Counted from the first letter of the stretch, positions 1 to 11,434 are shown. The stretch is 64,000 nt of DNA from Isoetes taiwanensis (GCA_021234155.1 JAJEKV010000079.1:3260261-3324260), one strand, 5' to 3'. Program-made: numbers and translations. Notes: a model not told the origin generated them from the sequence alone.

Positions 1-1333
1 AAGTAGAGGTCGACGAAAGTACGCCGGGCGGCACAGAGTTTGAGGCCAAACAAGCGAGAAGCTTCTACGACACACAACGACAGTGTCGCCGTGGTACTAC
101 TTACCACCGCTGATGGATGGGAGAATAGCGTAATTCACCGCAAGTTCAGTCCCAGAGGCGAAGAAGGAGTGTTTATGCCGATTGCACTCTCGTGCTTCCT
201 AAGCAGCATGCTCGAATAGCAAAAAATGTCGACTATGTCGCCTTTAGTCAAGAGGGCAATGGCACTTGACCTCTTCGACCGCCATCCCCCACCGACGCCG
301 TGGGAGATTAGCAGCGGATCGCGCCCTTACATCCGATCATGAGGGTAGAAGACCCGGTGAGAGCCATCGGGGAGGCTCGCCCGGCAAGCATCATCGAGAA
401 CTTGGGTCACTTTCGGTAGGGGCGGCCCAAGTTAAGAAGTTTCTTGAAGACAACCCGTCTTACCGGCGATTTCAAGACTAGCTAGACTCTTGATCCAGGA
501 GACTTTTTGTATTTAAAATATTATATGATATATAAATACAATTCTCGCAAGACTTTAAATGTTTTGTTGATGTATTTTGCCCCACAATTATACCAACAAA
601 CATAAACAATGCAAGAGAACAAATGGAACTAACCATATAGCCATTAATCACTTGTGGATGCAGCTAGAGGGCTAAGCTAGGGAACGACAACTGCGAGACC
701 TTATAGAAGAGCAAACCCCGCCTGGACCACCCCGCAAGGAACCTATTTGAAGATAGGGAACCCATGACCCCAGAAAGTGAGAGATAGCCCGGATGAGGAC
801 CGGATCCGGGCGGAGATAAAGGCATTAACACCGTCTGCAAAAGGTGGAGGGGTTCCGGGTGGGCAATGCTCGCTTGCCGCAAGCATCAGCCCCGAGGGAA
901 GGAAGGGACAAGAAGAGGAGCAAGAGAAGGAGATCCCCAACCGAATCTTCCGACTCAAGTTCTGCATCGTGATCCACTGGGGAAGAGGAAGAGTGCCTCG
1001 TGAACGCAACAGAGGGAAGGCAGAGGAACACCCCTGAGGGACGATTAAAGAGATACCGTGGCCTCCGACTACCGTAAGAAGGTAGATTCCGCGACCGGGC
1101 AATGTATGGAAGGTCTGAATCGGAACAGCTTCGAGGGAGAAACGGTGTCGCTTAAAGCAAGAGGCATGGCCGGGCCTAAATGAGCGAGGCAGGAACGAAA
1201 TGCTTATGGCATGAAGGATAAGGACAAAGGCAGAGTTGCAAATAACCAACTTGAAAGGAGCCGGATTTGGTGGAAGGGGTATGCAAAGGCACACCACGGC
1301 AAAAGCAGTGGATGCTTGTAAGTTCGGGGAAGT

Positions 1334-1522
1334 TTGCTAAAGCCTTCAAAAGCGCCATTACGCCCAAGGGAACATAAGTCCAAAGATGATGCAGCAGTTT
1401 TACAGGTTGCAGCAAGGCAACAAATGGATTTGAAATATACAGAGGAATTCATGAGGCTAAGATCAGTATGTGCCGGGTTGGGAGAGAAGCATGCAAGAGA
1501 AAGCTATATCGAAAATGAATGA
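1334..1522 (+). pseudogene. possible gypsy gag (capsid) fragment
   Basis: A 62-codon open stretch includes the segment DLKYTEEFMRLRSVC, which loosely resembles the core of retrotransposon gag proteins, where an aromatic-x-EEF-x-RL pattern is common. It lies upstream of the protease fragment, as gag should. No zinc knuckle was seen between it and the protease. The assignment rests mainly on position and is weak. Confidence 0.3.
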
Positions 1523-2061
1523 GGAGATCCGCAAGCTTGTGAGAGAGCAATAAACCCTAGGACAAGATCGAGGCGTAATCCAAGGCTATAAGCTTGCTGG
1601 GGTGGGACCTCGAATAGCGGGCACAAGCAGCCAAAGACTTCGGTGAGAAAGGCAAGGCGAGGAAGCTATAGCCAGGCAGCACCCAGCCCAACTAGAACCC
1701 AATATGGTGGGAACTGTGGGAAGCAAAGCAGGAGAAGAAGCTGTGTCCTTTAAGGACAAGCAGGAGAAGTCAAACTACTCCAAAGCAAAGGCAATCCTTT
1801 TGCAAAGCGATGCCCAAGGAAAAGAGGCAGGAGTGCATAGAAAAGCGGTTGTGCTTGGTGCTTCAGCCGGGCCATAGGACGACAAAGTAAACCCCCCTAC
1901 GTCATGAGTGCGACCCTAGCTGAGTTGGGAGATTGGGACATCCTGCCGGGGACGCGACGGCGAAAGAGGCCCGCGACTACATTCAGGGGTGAGTGTCACA
2001 TCTTTGCCGCAATAGATACTGAGCAAGCGAGAGGCGGTATAAGGTAATTTCCACAGTAGGG

Positions 2062-2424
2062 AAGGCTAAAGCTAAGTCCTTCATAGTCTTGATAGACTCA
2101 GGAAGTAGCCATAACTTTGCATCCCCCAGAATGGTTCAGATGTTGAAGTTGAAGCCGCTAAAGTCAAAGCCAAGACCCGTTGTTTTAGCAAGTGGTGCAG
2201 TAAGGCAGACGGCGGGCAAGAGAATTAACTTCGACATCGACTTGCCAGGGATTAATATCCAGATGGGAGCAGAAGTAATGGGCATTGGAAAAATCTGACT
2301 TGATCATAGGAATGGAGTACCCTTGGCGAGGGGCCATTATCGATTTGGGAAGCGGAAGGTGACCTTCCCAACGCCCGACGGCAAGATCATTGAGATAACA
2401 GTAAAGAAGTTGTTCCCATCATGC
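2062..2424 (+). pseudogene. gypsy aspartic protease fragment
   Basis: The translation carries VLIDSGSSHNFAS, the retropepsin active-site signature (DSGS with the S-H-N-F context typical of plant gypsy proteases). It continues through a hydrophobic segment to about 2,298. One frame change then leads into a second piece, ending near 2,424, with the segment KVTFPTPDGKIIEI. In a working element this domain cleaves the Gag-Pol polyprotein. The break after residue 70 makes it non-functional as written. Confidence 0.75.
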
Positions 2425-2699
2425 GGTGCATGTCTTCTAGACGGCTGTTCAAGTGCATCAAGAGTGAGCAAGTGGCATACATCTTCAAGCTTGAGATTAG
2501 TGAGCCGGAATCAGAAGGAAGCAAAGAAGACAACGCGCTCAGCAAGTTGCCGAAGCAAGTATCTCAGCTAATCACGGAGTTCCATGATCTCTTTCCAGAT
2601 GAGATCAAGCAGCTCCCTCCTTATAGGAGTCGAAAAGCGAGATAGCACTTTCGAACCAGAACAAAGCCAACAAGCAAGGCTCCATATAGAATGACAACA

Positions 2700-3405
2700 C
2701 AGAGTTGCCTGAGTGAAGAAGCGATTGCAGAGGAGCTTTCGACCTAGGTTTCATTAGACCTAGTGTCTCGCCCGTTGGAGCGCCCATTCTTTTTTGTCAA
2801 GAAGAAGGATGGATCCTTGAGGATGTGCATAGACTATAGATGGTTGAATAAGCACACCATTAAGAACAAGTATCGCTCCCAAGATCGGGGCGACTTGATG
2901 GATCAGCTCCAAGGTGCAAAGATCTTCTCCAAAATCGACTTAAGGTCGGGTTATCATCGATCGGGATAAAGGAAGAAGACATCCATAAGACCGCCTTGAG
3001 CGGTATGGGCATTATGAGTTCCACAGTAATGCCTTTCGACTTATCAAATGCCCCCTTAACGTTCATGAGGCTCATGAGCGATATCTTGAGGGAGTTCCCG
3101 GACACCTTTGTGATTGTTTTCTTTGACGACATTTTGGTGTATAGCAGATCCCTTGAAGAGCACGCATTACAACACTTGAGAAGGGTGCTAGAAAAGTTGA
3201 AGAGGCACCGGTTATGTACGCCAAGTTGTCGGAAGTGTCGCCGCAAGAAAAGGTGGAGTATCTAGGTCATGTGATCTCCAGAAGGCATCTCAACGGACCC
3301 GCCAAGATTGAAGCCGTCATTCGGTGGCGGCGCCGAAGAATGTGCATGAAGTCGGTTTCCTACCGGCCTAGGGTACTACAGGAAGTTCGTAAAGAACTTT
3401 GCTAA
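2700..3405 (+). pseudogene. gypsy reverse transcriptase fragments
   Basis: Three pieces in different frames together cover the RT fingers and palm. 2,763-2,969 has [20 protein letters not shown] and [13 protein letters not shown] (palm motif A, with the first catalytic Asp). 2,996-3,265 has MPFDLSNAP and VFFDDILVYS, the F-x-DD version of the catalytic motif. 3,214-3,405 has VEYLGHVIS. The catalytic residues are present but the pieces are joined only by frameshifts. Several breaks sit at unusual CG-rich joints, for example near 2,875 and 2,960, which matches the CAG/CTG corruption reported in the findings. Confidence 0.85.
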
Positions 3406-3539
3406 GATAGCAGCCCCCGGATAATTGACTGACGAGGGGCGAGAAGGTGAAAAATTGGGTAGAGCATTGGCACAAGAAAGCCCAAAAGGGGTTTGAATTG
3501 TTGAAGGAAGCTTTAACAACAGCCCCGGTCTTAACCTGC

Positions 3540-4115
3540 CGGACCGGAGAAAGATAAGCTTGTAGCAAAGCGGCGCAGTAAGATAGCTACAGTAAAGTGC
3601 TTATGCAAGAAGAGCGTGTGGTAGCGTGATGATTCGGGGAAGATGAAGACGGCCAGACGCTGCGCTACCCAACGCGACGCATCGGGAGTTGCTTTGCGGT
3701 TGTCGGGGCATTAAGAATATGGAGGCATTATCTCTTGGGAAGGAAGTTCCAATTGGATACTGAGCCATCGAGCCTCCAATATGTATTCACGCAACCACAC
3801 CTTAATCCGAGGTAAGGAGATGGATGGAGTTCCTCAAGAATATGACTTTGATATAGTCTACAAGCCGGGAAGCTCAATGTGGTAGCAGATGCGCTTTCAA
3901 GGCATCCCCCGACAACTAGAGTGCATTGCAAGGCAATTTCGACGCTCTCCGACTTTGGTAAAAGGATTGAAGAGTCCTTGCCAACGGATGTGGATTTCAG
4001 GGAAGTATGGGCAAGCCTTCAAGGAGGCCGAGCGGATAAAGAGCGGGAGGCCTTCAAGCATTATAAGAAGGAAGGCAACCTGTTATACCATAAGAACAAG
4101 TTGTGCGTGCACTAA
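3540..4115 (+). pseudogene. gypsy RNase H and connection fragment
   Basis: The stretch after the RT includes FDIVYKPG in one frame near 3,850 and VADALSRHPP from 3,879. This is the end of the gypsy RNase H domain and its link to integrase (the 'DIxYxPGxxNxVADALSR' block). The 78-codon piece from 3,879 continues to FKHYKKEGNLLYHKNKLCV, the usual lead-in to the integrase zinc finger. The central RNase H catalytic residues could not be placed with confidence. Confidence 0.7.
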
Positions 4116-4143
4116 ACATCAGGTGTAAGGAAGTTGATCCTCC

Positions 4144-4910
4144 ATGACACGCGACAACAGCCCAATAGCCGGGCCATGCGGGATTCATGAAAACATATTT
4201 CAAAGCACTGCAGCAGCTATTATTGGCCAGAATGAAGAAGCGGTAGCTCGCTACATCAAGGAATGCCGGCTATGTCGGCAGACAAAGGCGGAGCAACCGA
4301 ATTCGTGGGGCATTAGAGCCATTAGCGGTGCCAAACGCTAAGTGGGGGAGGTAATCAACATGGATTTTATCACGGGACTCCCAAGAACAAATGAGAGGCA
4401 AGGATGCCTTGATGGTAGTGGTCGACAAATTGTCGAAGATGGCACATTTTGTGCCTTGCGTAACCACGATACTGACCATGGATACGGCAAAGCTCTTCAC
4501 CAAAGAGATCTTGCCGGGCTTCATGGCATGCCAAGGGAGATCATCTCCGGCAGGGATCGAAGTTCATGGCGCCTTTTGGCAAGACCTCTTTTGCGACGAT
4601 CCGGACAAAGTTATCCATGAGCACACGGCATATCATCCTCGCAGACCGGATGGCGACGGAGGCGGACCAAGCGGGGATTTTAGAGGACATGCTACGAAAC
4701 TATGTCCGGAATAAGCAAAGTATGTGGGAAGAATTTATTCACTTGGTGGAGTTTGCATACAATAGCACCAAGCGGGAATCATCCCAAATGTCGCCGTTTA
4801 TGATCAATTACGGCTATCGGTGCCTAACTCCGGACACTTTGGCACAACCAGGTGTCAAAAGTGGAAGTTTCGCTTTGAGATGTTGGCCGATATCGGCGGC
4901 TTCGTAGAGG
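4144..4910 (+). pseudogene. gypsy integrase fragments
   Basis: Overlapping frames together give an integrase. The zinc-finger half appears as YIKECRLCRQTKAEQ (the CxxC of the HHCC motif; the His pair region is degraded). The catalytic core starts with DALMVVVDKLSKMAHFVPC (first Asp). The region of the second Asp is scrambled between frames near 4,540-4,570. The third block contains AGILEDMLRNYVRNK and WEEFIHLVEFAYNS, then SPFMINYGYRCLTP. At least three frame changes separate these blocks. Confidence 0.8.
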
Positions 4911-5254
4911 AAGTTCGTGGCTATCCGCTAGCAGCAAGAAGTCGTCAAAAGAGCATCGCCGCACAAGCATCGAGCGAAGAGAGTTCAAAGTTGGAGATGA
5001 TGTTTGGCTCAAGATTAAGGTGAAGCGGTGGCTTCGGGATCGGCAATTGCAAGAAGCTTGCTCCAAGGTGCTGGACCTTTCGAGAATAGTCGAGAAACTA
5101 GGCAATCAAGCCTACAAGCTAGACTTGCCAAAGACACCTAAAGATTCATAAGGTCTTCCACGGAGTTTCTTTGAAGAAGCATACCCCAAATCCAGGGCGA
5201 AGTCTTGGATTCGCCATGTATTTGTTGGAAATGGCGGAGGAACATTTGGAAATA

Positions 5255-5467
5255 GTTCCGCATTGATTCTTGATAAAGCTTTCAAGAAAACGAGGAGATC
5301 AAATTCCTCAAAGATTTGGTCAAGTGGAAACACTTACCGATTGGAAGACGCATGCGTGGGTACTTAAGAAAGATTTAGTAAAGCAGTACCCACGGTTTAT
5401 GGAGCAATGGGACGGCAAGGTCATCTCGAAGAAATCGGCTCCGGGCATGTCGATTTGTGTAGGTTAA
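5255..5467 (+). pseudogene. chromodomain-like tail of gypsy integrase
   Basis: Reading across two frames gives ILDKAFKKTRR and then LVKWKHLPI, which match the 'ILDxRxxxTRxxxxxxYLVKWKxLP' pattern of chromovirus integrase C-terminal chromodomains. In active elements this module binds histone marks and steers insertion into heterochromatin. The domain is split by a frameshift and its acidic C-terminal helix is not clear. Confidence 0.6.
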
Positions 5468-6325
5468 TTCTTGTATAGTTAAGATTAATCTCGCATGCCA
5501 CCCACGCTTAGTATGGGTCGCATGCGTTGTCACCGATGATGGGACCACTACGGTGATCTCTAGGGTGGTGTAATGTCAATGTAGGCATGACCGGCGTTTT
5601 CGCTTGGGCGAGTGGAAGGTAGATTAGAAAGTCTACTTACGTCCCACGGAAGTAGGCGACCTCGAGAAAGGAGGTCATTAAGGAATGCATTGATAGGAAA
5701 AGCACCTTTAGCCCCATATATGCTTTGATAGGAGGAATCTATCCTTCAGCGCCCCACGCGAGAAGGATATCCTCCATATTTGGGCAACTAGAGGTGTAGG
5801 CATGAGCGGCATATAGGCATGTAGGTATTTGCCTCTCATGACCATAATGGAAGATTCACCCTCTTCCCTCTGTACGGGAGATTAGCCATGCATCCATGTA
5901 GATAGGTGGGGTGGTCACCATATAACCAAAAATTTTAATTAATAAGTAAATGGTACTAACGTAGTGTCGACCTGCAGGCTAGTAGAGCGCTCCGGAGGGC
6001 AAGGAGGTCGAGCTACGAAGACTTGCAACACAAATTTTGTTGGAATGTGTTGCAAGGAATCAAGGGTACCTCGAACGTTAATTTTAAATTTTGATAAACT
6101 TAATAGAAAGGGAATGTTGGAGTAATCTGTTAGTAATGTTGTGAATTGATAAGTTATTTTATAATATAATAATGTGATAAAAGTATTACCTTAAGGTAAT
6201 CGTAATAAATGTATAAGTATTATAGTAGTATATCGTATGCATCAGGTTGATTGCAGGTTAGGAAGATTCCAAGGTGGGGAGAACCACGATCTTTGCGGGA
6301 CGACATCATTTCAAGGTGGGGAGAA
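5468..6325 (+). other. non-coding; 3' part of gypsy relics
   Basis: No coding potential was seen. The first part probably holds the 3' non-coding end or LTR of the chromovirus. The last part belongs to the next gypsy element: the 14-base purine-rich block CAAGGTGGGGAGAA stands immediately left of the LTR at 6,312-6,325 and also occurs at 6,270-6,283. The copy touching the LTR is the likely polypurine tract that primes plus-strand DNA synthesis. Confidence 0.5.
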
Positions 6326-6470
6326 TGTGACGTTCCAGCACAATATACGCTCCCAGGACGTATATTGTACTGCCACGTCACGCGTACACGCCACCCCGAT
6401 TGACGTGTACGCCAACGTATAGCCAAGTGGGTAGCCCCTAGGGGGCAACTTGCTAAGAATGTGCATTAGT

Positions 6471-6620
6471 ATTAATGTGCACATTTTCCAATGTACACAT
6501 TAATGTGGGCACACATTTCCATGTGGCCACTTGATGCCAAGTGGGCCATACCCATAGGTGCAATTAATGTGCACATTTTCCAATGTACACATTCATTAAT
6601 GTGCACACATTTCCATGTGG
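6471..6620 (+). repeat. imperfect direct repeat inside LTR copy A
   Basis: A unit of about 56 bases beginning ATTAATGTGCACATTTTCC occurs at 6,471-6,526 and again at 6,563-6,620, with a 4-base insertion in the second copy. Each unit is itself rich in GTGCAC/GTACAC palindromes. It lies about 100-250 bases upstream of the TATA box, the usual place for LTR enhancer repeats. Confidence 0.75.
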
Positions 6621-6718
6621 GCACATTTGGCCACCTAGCCCTTAAGGGCAAGTGGGCCCATTTCCAATTATCCCACATGCCAAAAGGGGATAATTGGAAA
6701 CCCTAGCCAACCCCCTTG

Positions 6719-6729
6719 CCTATATAGGG
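6719..6729 (+). promoter_or_regulatory. LTR TATA box
   Basis: CCTATATAGGG lies in the middle of the LTR, followed by AACCCTAGC-type sequence and then a T-rich leader. This is the expected position of the U3/R boundary promoter of the LTR. It is recognised by sequence only. Confidence 0.5.
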
Positions 6730-7996
6730 TTGGAAACCCTAGCTAACCTAATTTTCGATTTTAGGGCTTCAGAACTCTGTTTTGGCTGCCTCAACAGCCA
6801 AAACCGCATCCCAGACTCTGACTGGGAGAATTGCATCCTTAGTTTCTCTCGGGTTTGGCGTTTGTGAGGATGGTCGTGAGCTCAGTCGAGGAGCCCCTCA
6901 AGGATCAGGTATTTGGTCAATTGGATAGTCTAAACCCTATTTTAGTCATTGAATCAAGTGGGTTTAGCCTATTAGATTGGCCCAAGCCCTCTAGATCTCT
7001 AGATGTGATTCTAACTAAAGAACCTAACTCTATGTTGTAGATTAGATTTAGTTCTTTAGTTCTCTGTGAAGTATGTGGATGATGCATCTCTATGAACTCC
7101 TTGTATTGGGAAGGGGGGTAGAGACCTAAAGCTTTGTAGTTGATGCTCCTAGAGTAGCCTCTCTAGCACTGCTTGTAGATGCGGCACGTGCACAAGAGCC
7201 ACACACGGTTGTGGGTGAAGGGGCCAGGCCCGGCTTATAAGGAGGTTCATGTTCTGACTCTTGAACGACCCCTATGGTGTGTTAGTACTGCCGGGGGTCA
7301 TTGTGACTAGGTCTAATGGCTTGCCACTGCGTGTGGGCAAGGCATGGGCTCGACACTCGTGAGGTGGTGAATATGACCTTCCATTGAGTTCAAGTCGGGA
7401 TGGGCGGTGGCCCTCTAGTCACCTTGAGTCAGCATTGTAGATCTCGGAGGGAGAAATCCCTACCGCCCCATCGGGCTGGGGAGATGTAACCCGGGATATA
7501 GCCCCTTGGCTATGCATCCGGCGGACTCTGATCGAGTCCCAACACTTTTCAGCCTACTCTGCAAAGTGTGCACAGGAGGGGCGGATGGAGTGGACAACCC
7601 AATGCCATGTTCTTATGCCAGCCAAATCCATCGCCATGAATTCTGTCTGCAATGAACTCTGGAGACCCAAGCTTGTCAGTCCATCCCTGTGTCTGAGCCT
7701 TGGGTAGGATTCCCTATGGGATGTGCTGATCTTTGTCTATGCAGGTATGTGGAGGACCATCCTTCGTGATGGTCATATGATGTTGATGTATGTGCTACTG
7801 ACATGTATGTTTACGCTTCCGCAGCTAGGTAGGCCCTGAGGGAGACGGGGTGCAATGACCCTTCCACTCTTCCCACTGGAACCCGTCACGGTTGCAGTGT
7901 CATGTGGAGGGCCCTGTATTAGCATGGAGCTGGTATGGGGGATGAACTCCTGTTTGTATACGGTGAGGGCACCGTATACGAGTAGGGGACGTCACA

Positions 7997-8711
7997 CCCA
8001 GAAACCTCTTTAACTCTCCAAGATCACTCATTTGGAATCGTTTCCTTAAGATATCTTTGCAATGATTTAGTACTTGAGTTCCCTTTGATATCATAATATT
8101 GTCATCAACATATAAAGCAATAATGCACCAGGCATCTCCCATTTTGAACCTATAGATATTACCATCATAATTGAGCTTCTCAAAACCTTGTTCTACAAGA
8201 TATCCATCCATACATTTATACCATTCCCTAGGAGATTGTTTAAGACCATAAACTGCTCTATTCAACTTCCAAATTTTTCCTTTTTCCTCTTCAAATCCAG
8301 GTGCAGGTCTTAAATAAATTTCCTCCTCTAACTTAGCATTCAAGAATGCTGTACTTACATCCATATGATGGATTTCAAGGTCACAAGCATTAGCAATAGC
8401 TAATAACATTCTCAAACTATTTATCTTTACCAATGGTGAGAATGTTTCATCAAAATCTTCTCCTTTTTACGTGTAAAGCCTTGTGCAACAAGTCGGCTTT
8501 AAATTTCTTTGTATTTTTGTCTACTCCACGGTTTTATTCTATAGATCCACTTACTTCCAACTATATTCTTATCGGAAGGAATATCCACTCTTGTATAAGT
8601 GTTTGTTCTTTTGAATGCTCTCATTTCTTCTTCCATAGCACATTTCAGGTTCTTTCCATTCATATCTTGAACTGCCTCCATATAATTTTGTGGAATCTTT
8701 ATGCATTTCAA
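7997..8711 (-). pseudogene. Copia A reverse transcriptase, truncated
   Basis: The minus strand encodes DLEIHHMDVSTAFLNAKLEE (palm motif A), AVYGLKQSPREWY and ALYVDDNIM, the YVDD catalytic motif of copia RT. The frame then runs to LGELKRFLG and ends abruptly at 7,997, where gypsy LTR A begins. The open frame continues into the LTR (to 7,900) as unrelated residues. The N-terminal part is in another frame (8,499-8,711, with VGSKWIYRIK). RNase H and the 3' LTR are missing. Confidence 0.85.
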
Positions 8712-9127
8712 GTATCAAAATATCAAATCTGATATTAATTTCTCCTACACGAGATCTAAGTCTTTTACTTTTTCCAAGTTCGGTTCTACCATGAGACTCT
8801 AAATCATGTTTGGCTTCTTACGCCAACATTTGAGCTTCGTCAAATGCGGGTTTTCTTTTTGGTCTATCAATTTTATCCACTTACGCCTCTTGGTGTTCAA
8901 TCTCTTGCTCAACACCGATTCCACTTCGGCTCAACAACATTACTTGGAATCATTTCGACTCACTATCGAGTCACTCAAATCTACTGCTCCAATCCTTGAG
9001 TTTTTTTCTTCTTCACTTATTGGTGATTTGTTTCCTCAATACTATCTTTCCTTTCACTTTCACATGGATCTTGGTATTTATCTTAGGAATTTTCCTATAA
9101 AATTCGTTTTCATTGAAGACCACATCT
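8712..9127 (-). pseudogene. Copia A integrase-RT linker, heavily broken
   Basis: This stretch lies between the integrase C-terminal region and the RT. It aligns base for base with 13,600-14,045 in unit B, but both copies carry many one- to three-base differences at former CAG/CTG sites. No open frame longer than about 60 codons survives on the coding strand. The plus-strand open frames here are shadows. Confidence 0.6.
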
Positions 9128-9870
9128 CTACTTACTATAATTTTTTCTTCTAGGGTCATATAATCTGAATGCTTTTGAGTTAGAATCATACCCTACTAGA
9201 TAAGATATGTATGCTCTATCATCCAACTTTTTCCTCAGTTCTTCAGGAACATGTACAAAGCATAAACACCCATATGCTTTTAATCTATCATAAGAAGGTG
9301 ACTTACCAGACCAAAGCATTTCTGGAATTGCACCTTTAATACTTGATGAAGGTAACAAGTTTTGAATGTAGGCAATTTGTCTTCTGACTTCATCCCATAA
9401 ATAATTTGGTAAACCGAATACTTCAACATGGATCTCACAAACATCAAGCAAGGTTCTATTTTTCCTTTCGCAACTCCATTTTGTTGTGGTGAGTATCTGC
9501 ATGTCAATTGCCTCTTGATTCCCCTGTTTACACAAAAAGCTTTAAATTCATCAGAGATATATTCACCTCCCATGTCTGACCTTATGCACTTTATCTTTCT
9601 TTCAGTTTCTAGCTCGGTTTCAGCAGTAAATAACTTCAAAGCATCACTAGCTTGGTCTTTTGTTTTCAAAATATAACACTTGGTTTTTCTGCTGAAATCA
9701 TCAATAAAGCTCATGAAATATTTATGCCCACTCAAACTAGTAACATTTATAGGACCACATAAATCAGTATGTACCAAATCCAAAATGCCCTTTGCTCTTT
9801 TTGTGTGACCTTTTAAATGGCAATCTTGATTGCTTTCCAAGTTGGCGACCTCCACATAAAAACTTTTCAT
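9128..9870 (-). pseudogene. Copia A integrase
   Basis: Catalytic-core blocks are readable: LVHTDLCGPI (first Asp), CIRSDMGGEY (second Asp), then YSPQQNGVAKGK. In copia integrases the residue after GVA is the catalytic Glu. Here it is Lys because a base is missing at 9,467-9,474, which also shifts the frame. The next block, LPNYLWDE and SYDRLKAYGCLCFVH, is in another frame (9,128-9,535). The zinc-binding lead-in is fused in the gag-protease frame upstream. As written the enzyme would be inactive. Confidence 0.85.
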
Positions 9871-11215
9871 TTTGTACCTTTATGGATATTAATCCCTTTT
9901 CCCCAAGCCTTTTAATTATTGCAGCATTTACATGACATAATCTGTTATGCCATACTTTCACATCTGAATATTCCACAAGATTAATTTCATGAAGATGCTC
10001 CATATTCAATCCAAAAAGATTACCAACTCTTTTGCCAATAAACTTTAATTCACCATTAAGAAACACTTTACAATGGATCTGTTCAAACAGCACTTTATAT
10101 CCCAAATCCACCAGCTGGCATACGGATATGAGATTTCTAACAAGACTGGGCACACACAAAACATCTCTCAATTTTACAATTTTGCCATTTAAGTCAAACA
10201 ACTCTAAAACTCCAGTATCTTCTATTTTCTTCAAACCCCCATCACCAAGTTGCACATGTCCTTCTTTCTTTTCCCACTCCTTAAGCATATGCAAATCACA
10301 CATCACACTTTTTCTGCTCCACGAATCTATAACAACAAATTGGTTATTGCTTTTCCTTGGAAACTCTGAAACATTGCAAGTTAAATTCTTCCTTACCTCC
10401 AAGGTGTCATCCTCAAGTTCACCTTCACTACTATCTTGTTTTTCTACCACATTAATACTTGAGCCTCCTTTGAATTTTCCCTTGCCCCTGCCACCTCTAT
10501 AAGTTCGGAAAAATCTCCTCGACCTCTTCCTTTTTTTAGGGCTTGGGCAATCAGAAGCAAAATGACCTTTGCCTTCACAATTGAAACATCTAAATTCCTT
10601 CTCACTATTGTTTGGACACTCACTCTTTAGGTGACCAAATTGATTACATGCATAACAAGGTCCTACTTTTCCTCTTGAAAAACCACCTCTTTTAGTCTTA
10701 CCTGCATACAAGATCTCTGAGGACTGATCAGCTTCCTCCTGAGTAATAGTAGACTGTTCAAATTCTGTGCGTATCATTCTGATAGCATGCTCCTTGGAAG
10801 TGGCTACATTTTTGAGTAAAGTTGCCAAGTGACTATTATGAGATACTGCTCTTGCCAAAGCTAGTATTTGATACTGTTCATTCAAGATATTTCCAGCTCC
10901 CTCAAGATCTGCAATAATGGAATCAAATCTCTCCAAAAAGTCAGTCAAGTTATCTTTCTCAAACAATTTCATCTTCCTTAACTGTTTTTCTAGCACATCT
11001 ATTTGTGAAGAACTTTTTTGTTCATAGTGCTTTATCAAATAATCCCACATTTCCTTAGGCTTCATGCCTCGAAGCTTCAGTTTTAAGGCAGTGCCTACCT
11101 TACACATGATTATGGCCTGGGCCTCCATAATCTTAGCTTCATCTTCTGCTCCAGAACTCAGAGAAGTTGCCCTTCCAGTAGACACACCTTCACCTGAAGT
11201 TCCCCCGCACTGCAT
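9764..11215 (-). CDS. Copia A Gag-protease polyprotein (483 aa)
   Basis: This is the longest open frame of the array. Residues from about 30 to 160 form the copia gag core (MKPKEMWDYLIKHYEQ, LEKQLRKMKLFEKDNLTDF). Two zinc knuckles follow at about 185-240: CYACNQFGHLKSEC and CFNCEGKGHFASDC, which bind the element's RNA. A protease-like block, VVIDSWSRKSVMC, lies near residue 297. The usual Gly after DS is Trp here and Gly in unit B. Next comes the GAG-pre-integrase block VKVWHNRLCHVNA. The frame is lost at about 9,865, just before the integrase core. The start at 11,215 is the first Met; the true start may lie slightly upstream. Confidence 0.85.
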   Translation of the reverse strand: MQCGGTSGEGVSTGRATSLSSGAEDEAKIMEAQAIIMCKVGTALKLKLRGMKPKEMWDYLIKHYEQKSSSQIDVLEKQLRKMKLFEKDNLTDFLERFDSIIADLEGAGNILNEQYQILALARAVSHNSHLATLLKNVATSKEHAIRMIRTEFEQSTITQEEADQSSEILYAGKTKRGGFSRGKVGPCYACNQFGHLKSECPNNSEKEFRCFNCEGKGHFASDCPSPKKRKRSRRFFRTYRGGRGKGKFKGGSSINVVEKQDSSEGELEDDTLEVRKNLTCNVSEFPRKSNNQFVVIDSWSRKSVMCDLHMLKEWEKKEGHVQLGDGGLKKIEDTGVLELFDLNGKIVKLRDVLCVPSLVRNLISVCQLVDLGYKVLFEQIHCKVFLNGELKFIGKRVGNLFGLNMEHLHEINLVEYSDVKVWHNRLCHVNAAIIKRLGEKGLISIKVQNEKFLCGGRQLGKQSRLPFKRSHKKSKGHFGFGTY

Positions 11216-11434
11216 TGAGCATTACTACTACTAGCGGCGGGGACTTGAATCACTGAGCTAGTTGCACCCCTTCTTGGACTACCATCAAACAAATACCACA
11301 ATTTTTCAAACTCCATCTGACTCTAATACTCTCCTTCCATTTGAAATCCTCCATCTCCTTTTAAAACTTCAATAGAGTTCAATAGATTTGCCCCGAATCG
11401 GTTGTCATTATCAAAGTGGGGCAGGATTTAGTTA

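Larger units (their letters stand above)
1..5470 (+). mobile_element. Ty3/gypsy chromovirus remnant, internal region
   Basis: A run of frame-broken fragments on the plus strand keeps the Ty3/gypsy order: possible gag, aspartic protease, reverse transcriptase, RNase H, zinc-binding and catalytic integrase, then a chromodomain-like tail. This order, with integrase last, separates gypsy from Copia. The chromodomain-like end suggests a chromovirus. No fragment is open over its full length; frameshifts and small indels occur every 100-300 bases. No LTR pair could be identified: the left end may lie outside the window and the right end falls somewhere between 5,470 and 6,250. Bases 1-1,300 gave no recognisable domain and probably hold the 5' non-coding region and decayed gag. 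Confidence 0.85.
6326..7996 (+). mobile_element. Ty3/gypsy LTR, copy A
   Basis: The segment starts TGTGACGTTCC and ends GGGACGTCACA, giving matching inverted ends that begin TG and end CA. A purine tract abuts its left edge. It shares long stretches with 17,282-18,867: the block from 'TGCAAAGTGTGCACAGGAGG' (about 7,560 here, 18,406 there) and 'GGAGGGCCCTG' near the end. The two are therefore LTRs of one family. Length is about 1.67 kb. The right edge abuts a Copia reverse transcriptase that is cut off exactly there, so no internal region or primer site follows. No target duplication is visible. Confidence 0.8.

Noticed and set aside
743-1297. 184-codon minus-strand ORF at the window start
   Set aside because: No domain, overlapping frames in both directions, and it lies in the gag/leader part of a plus-strand gypsy relic.
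6115-6325. TGTTGGAG at 6,115 as the start of another Copia LTR
   Set aside because: Only the first eight bases match Copia C; the rest does not align and no end could be placed.
10032-10502. 156-codon plus-strand ORF opposite Copia gag
   Set aside because: The antisense frame encodes zinc knuckles and protease blocks; this one is low-complexity Ser/Leu/Pro sequence.
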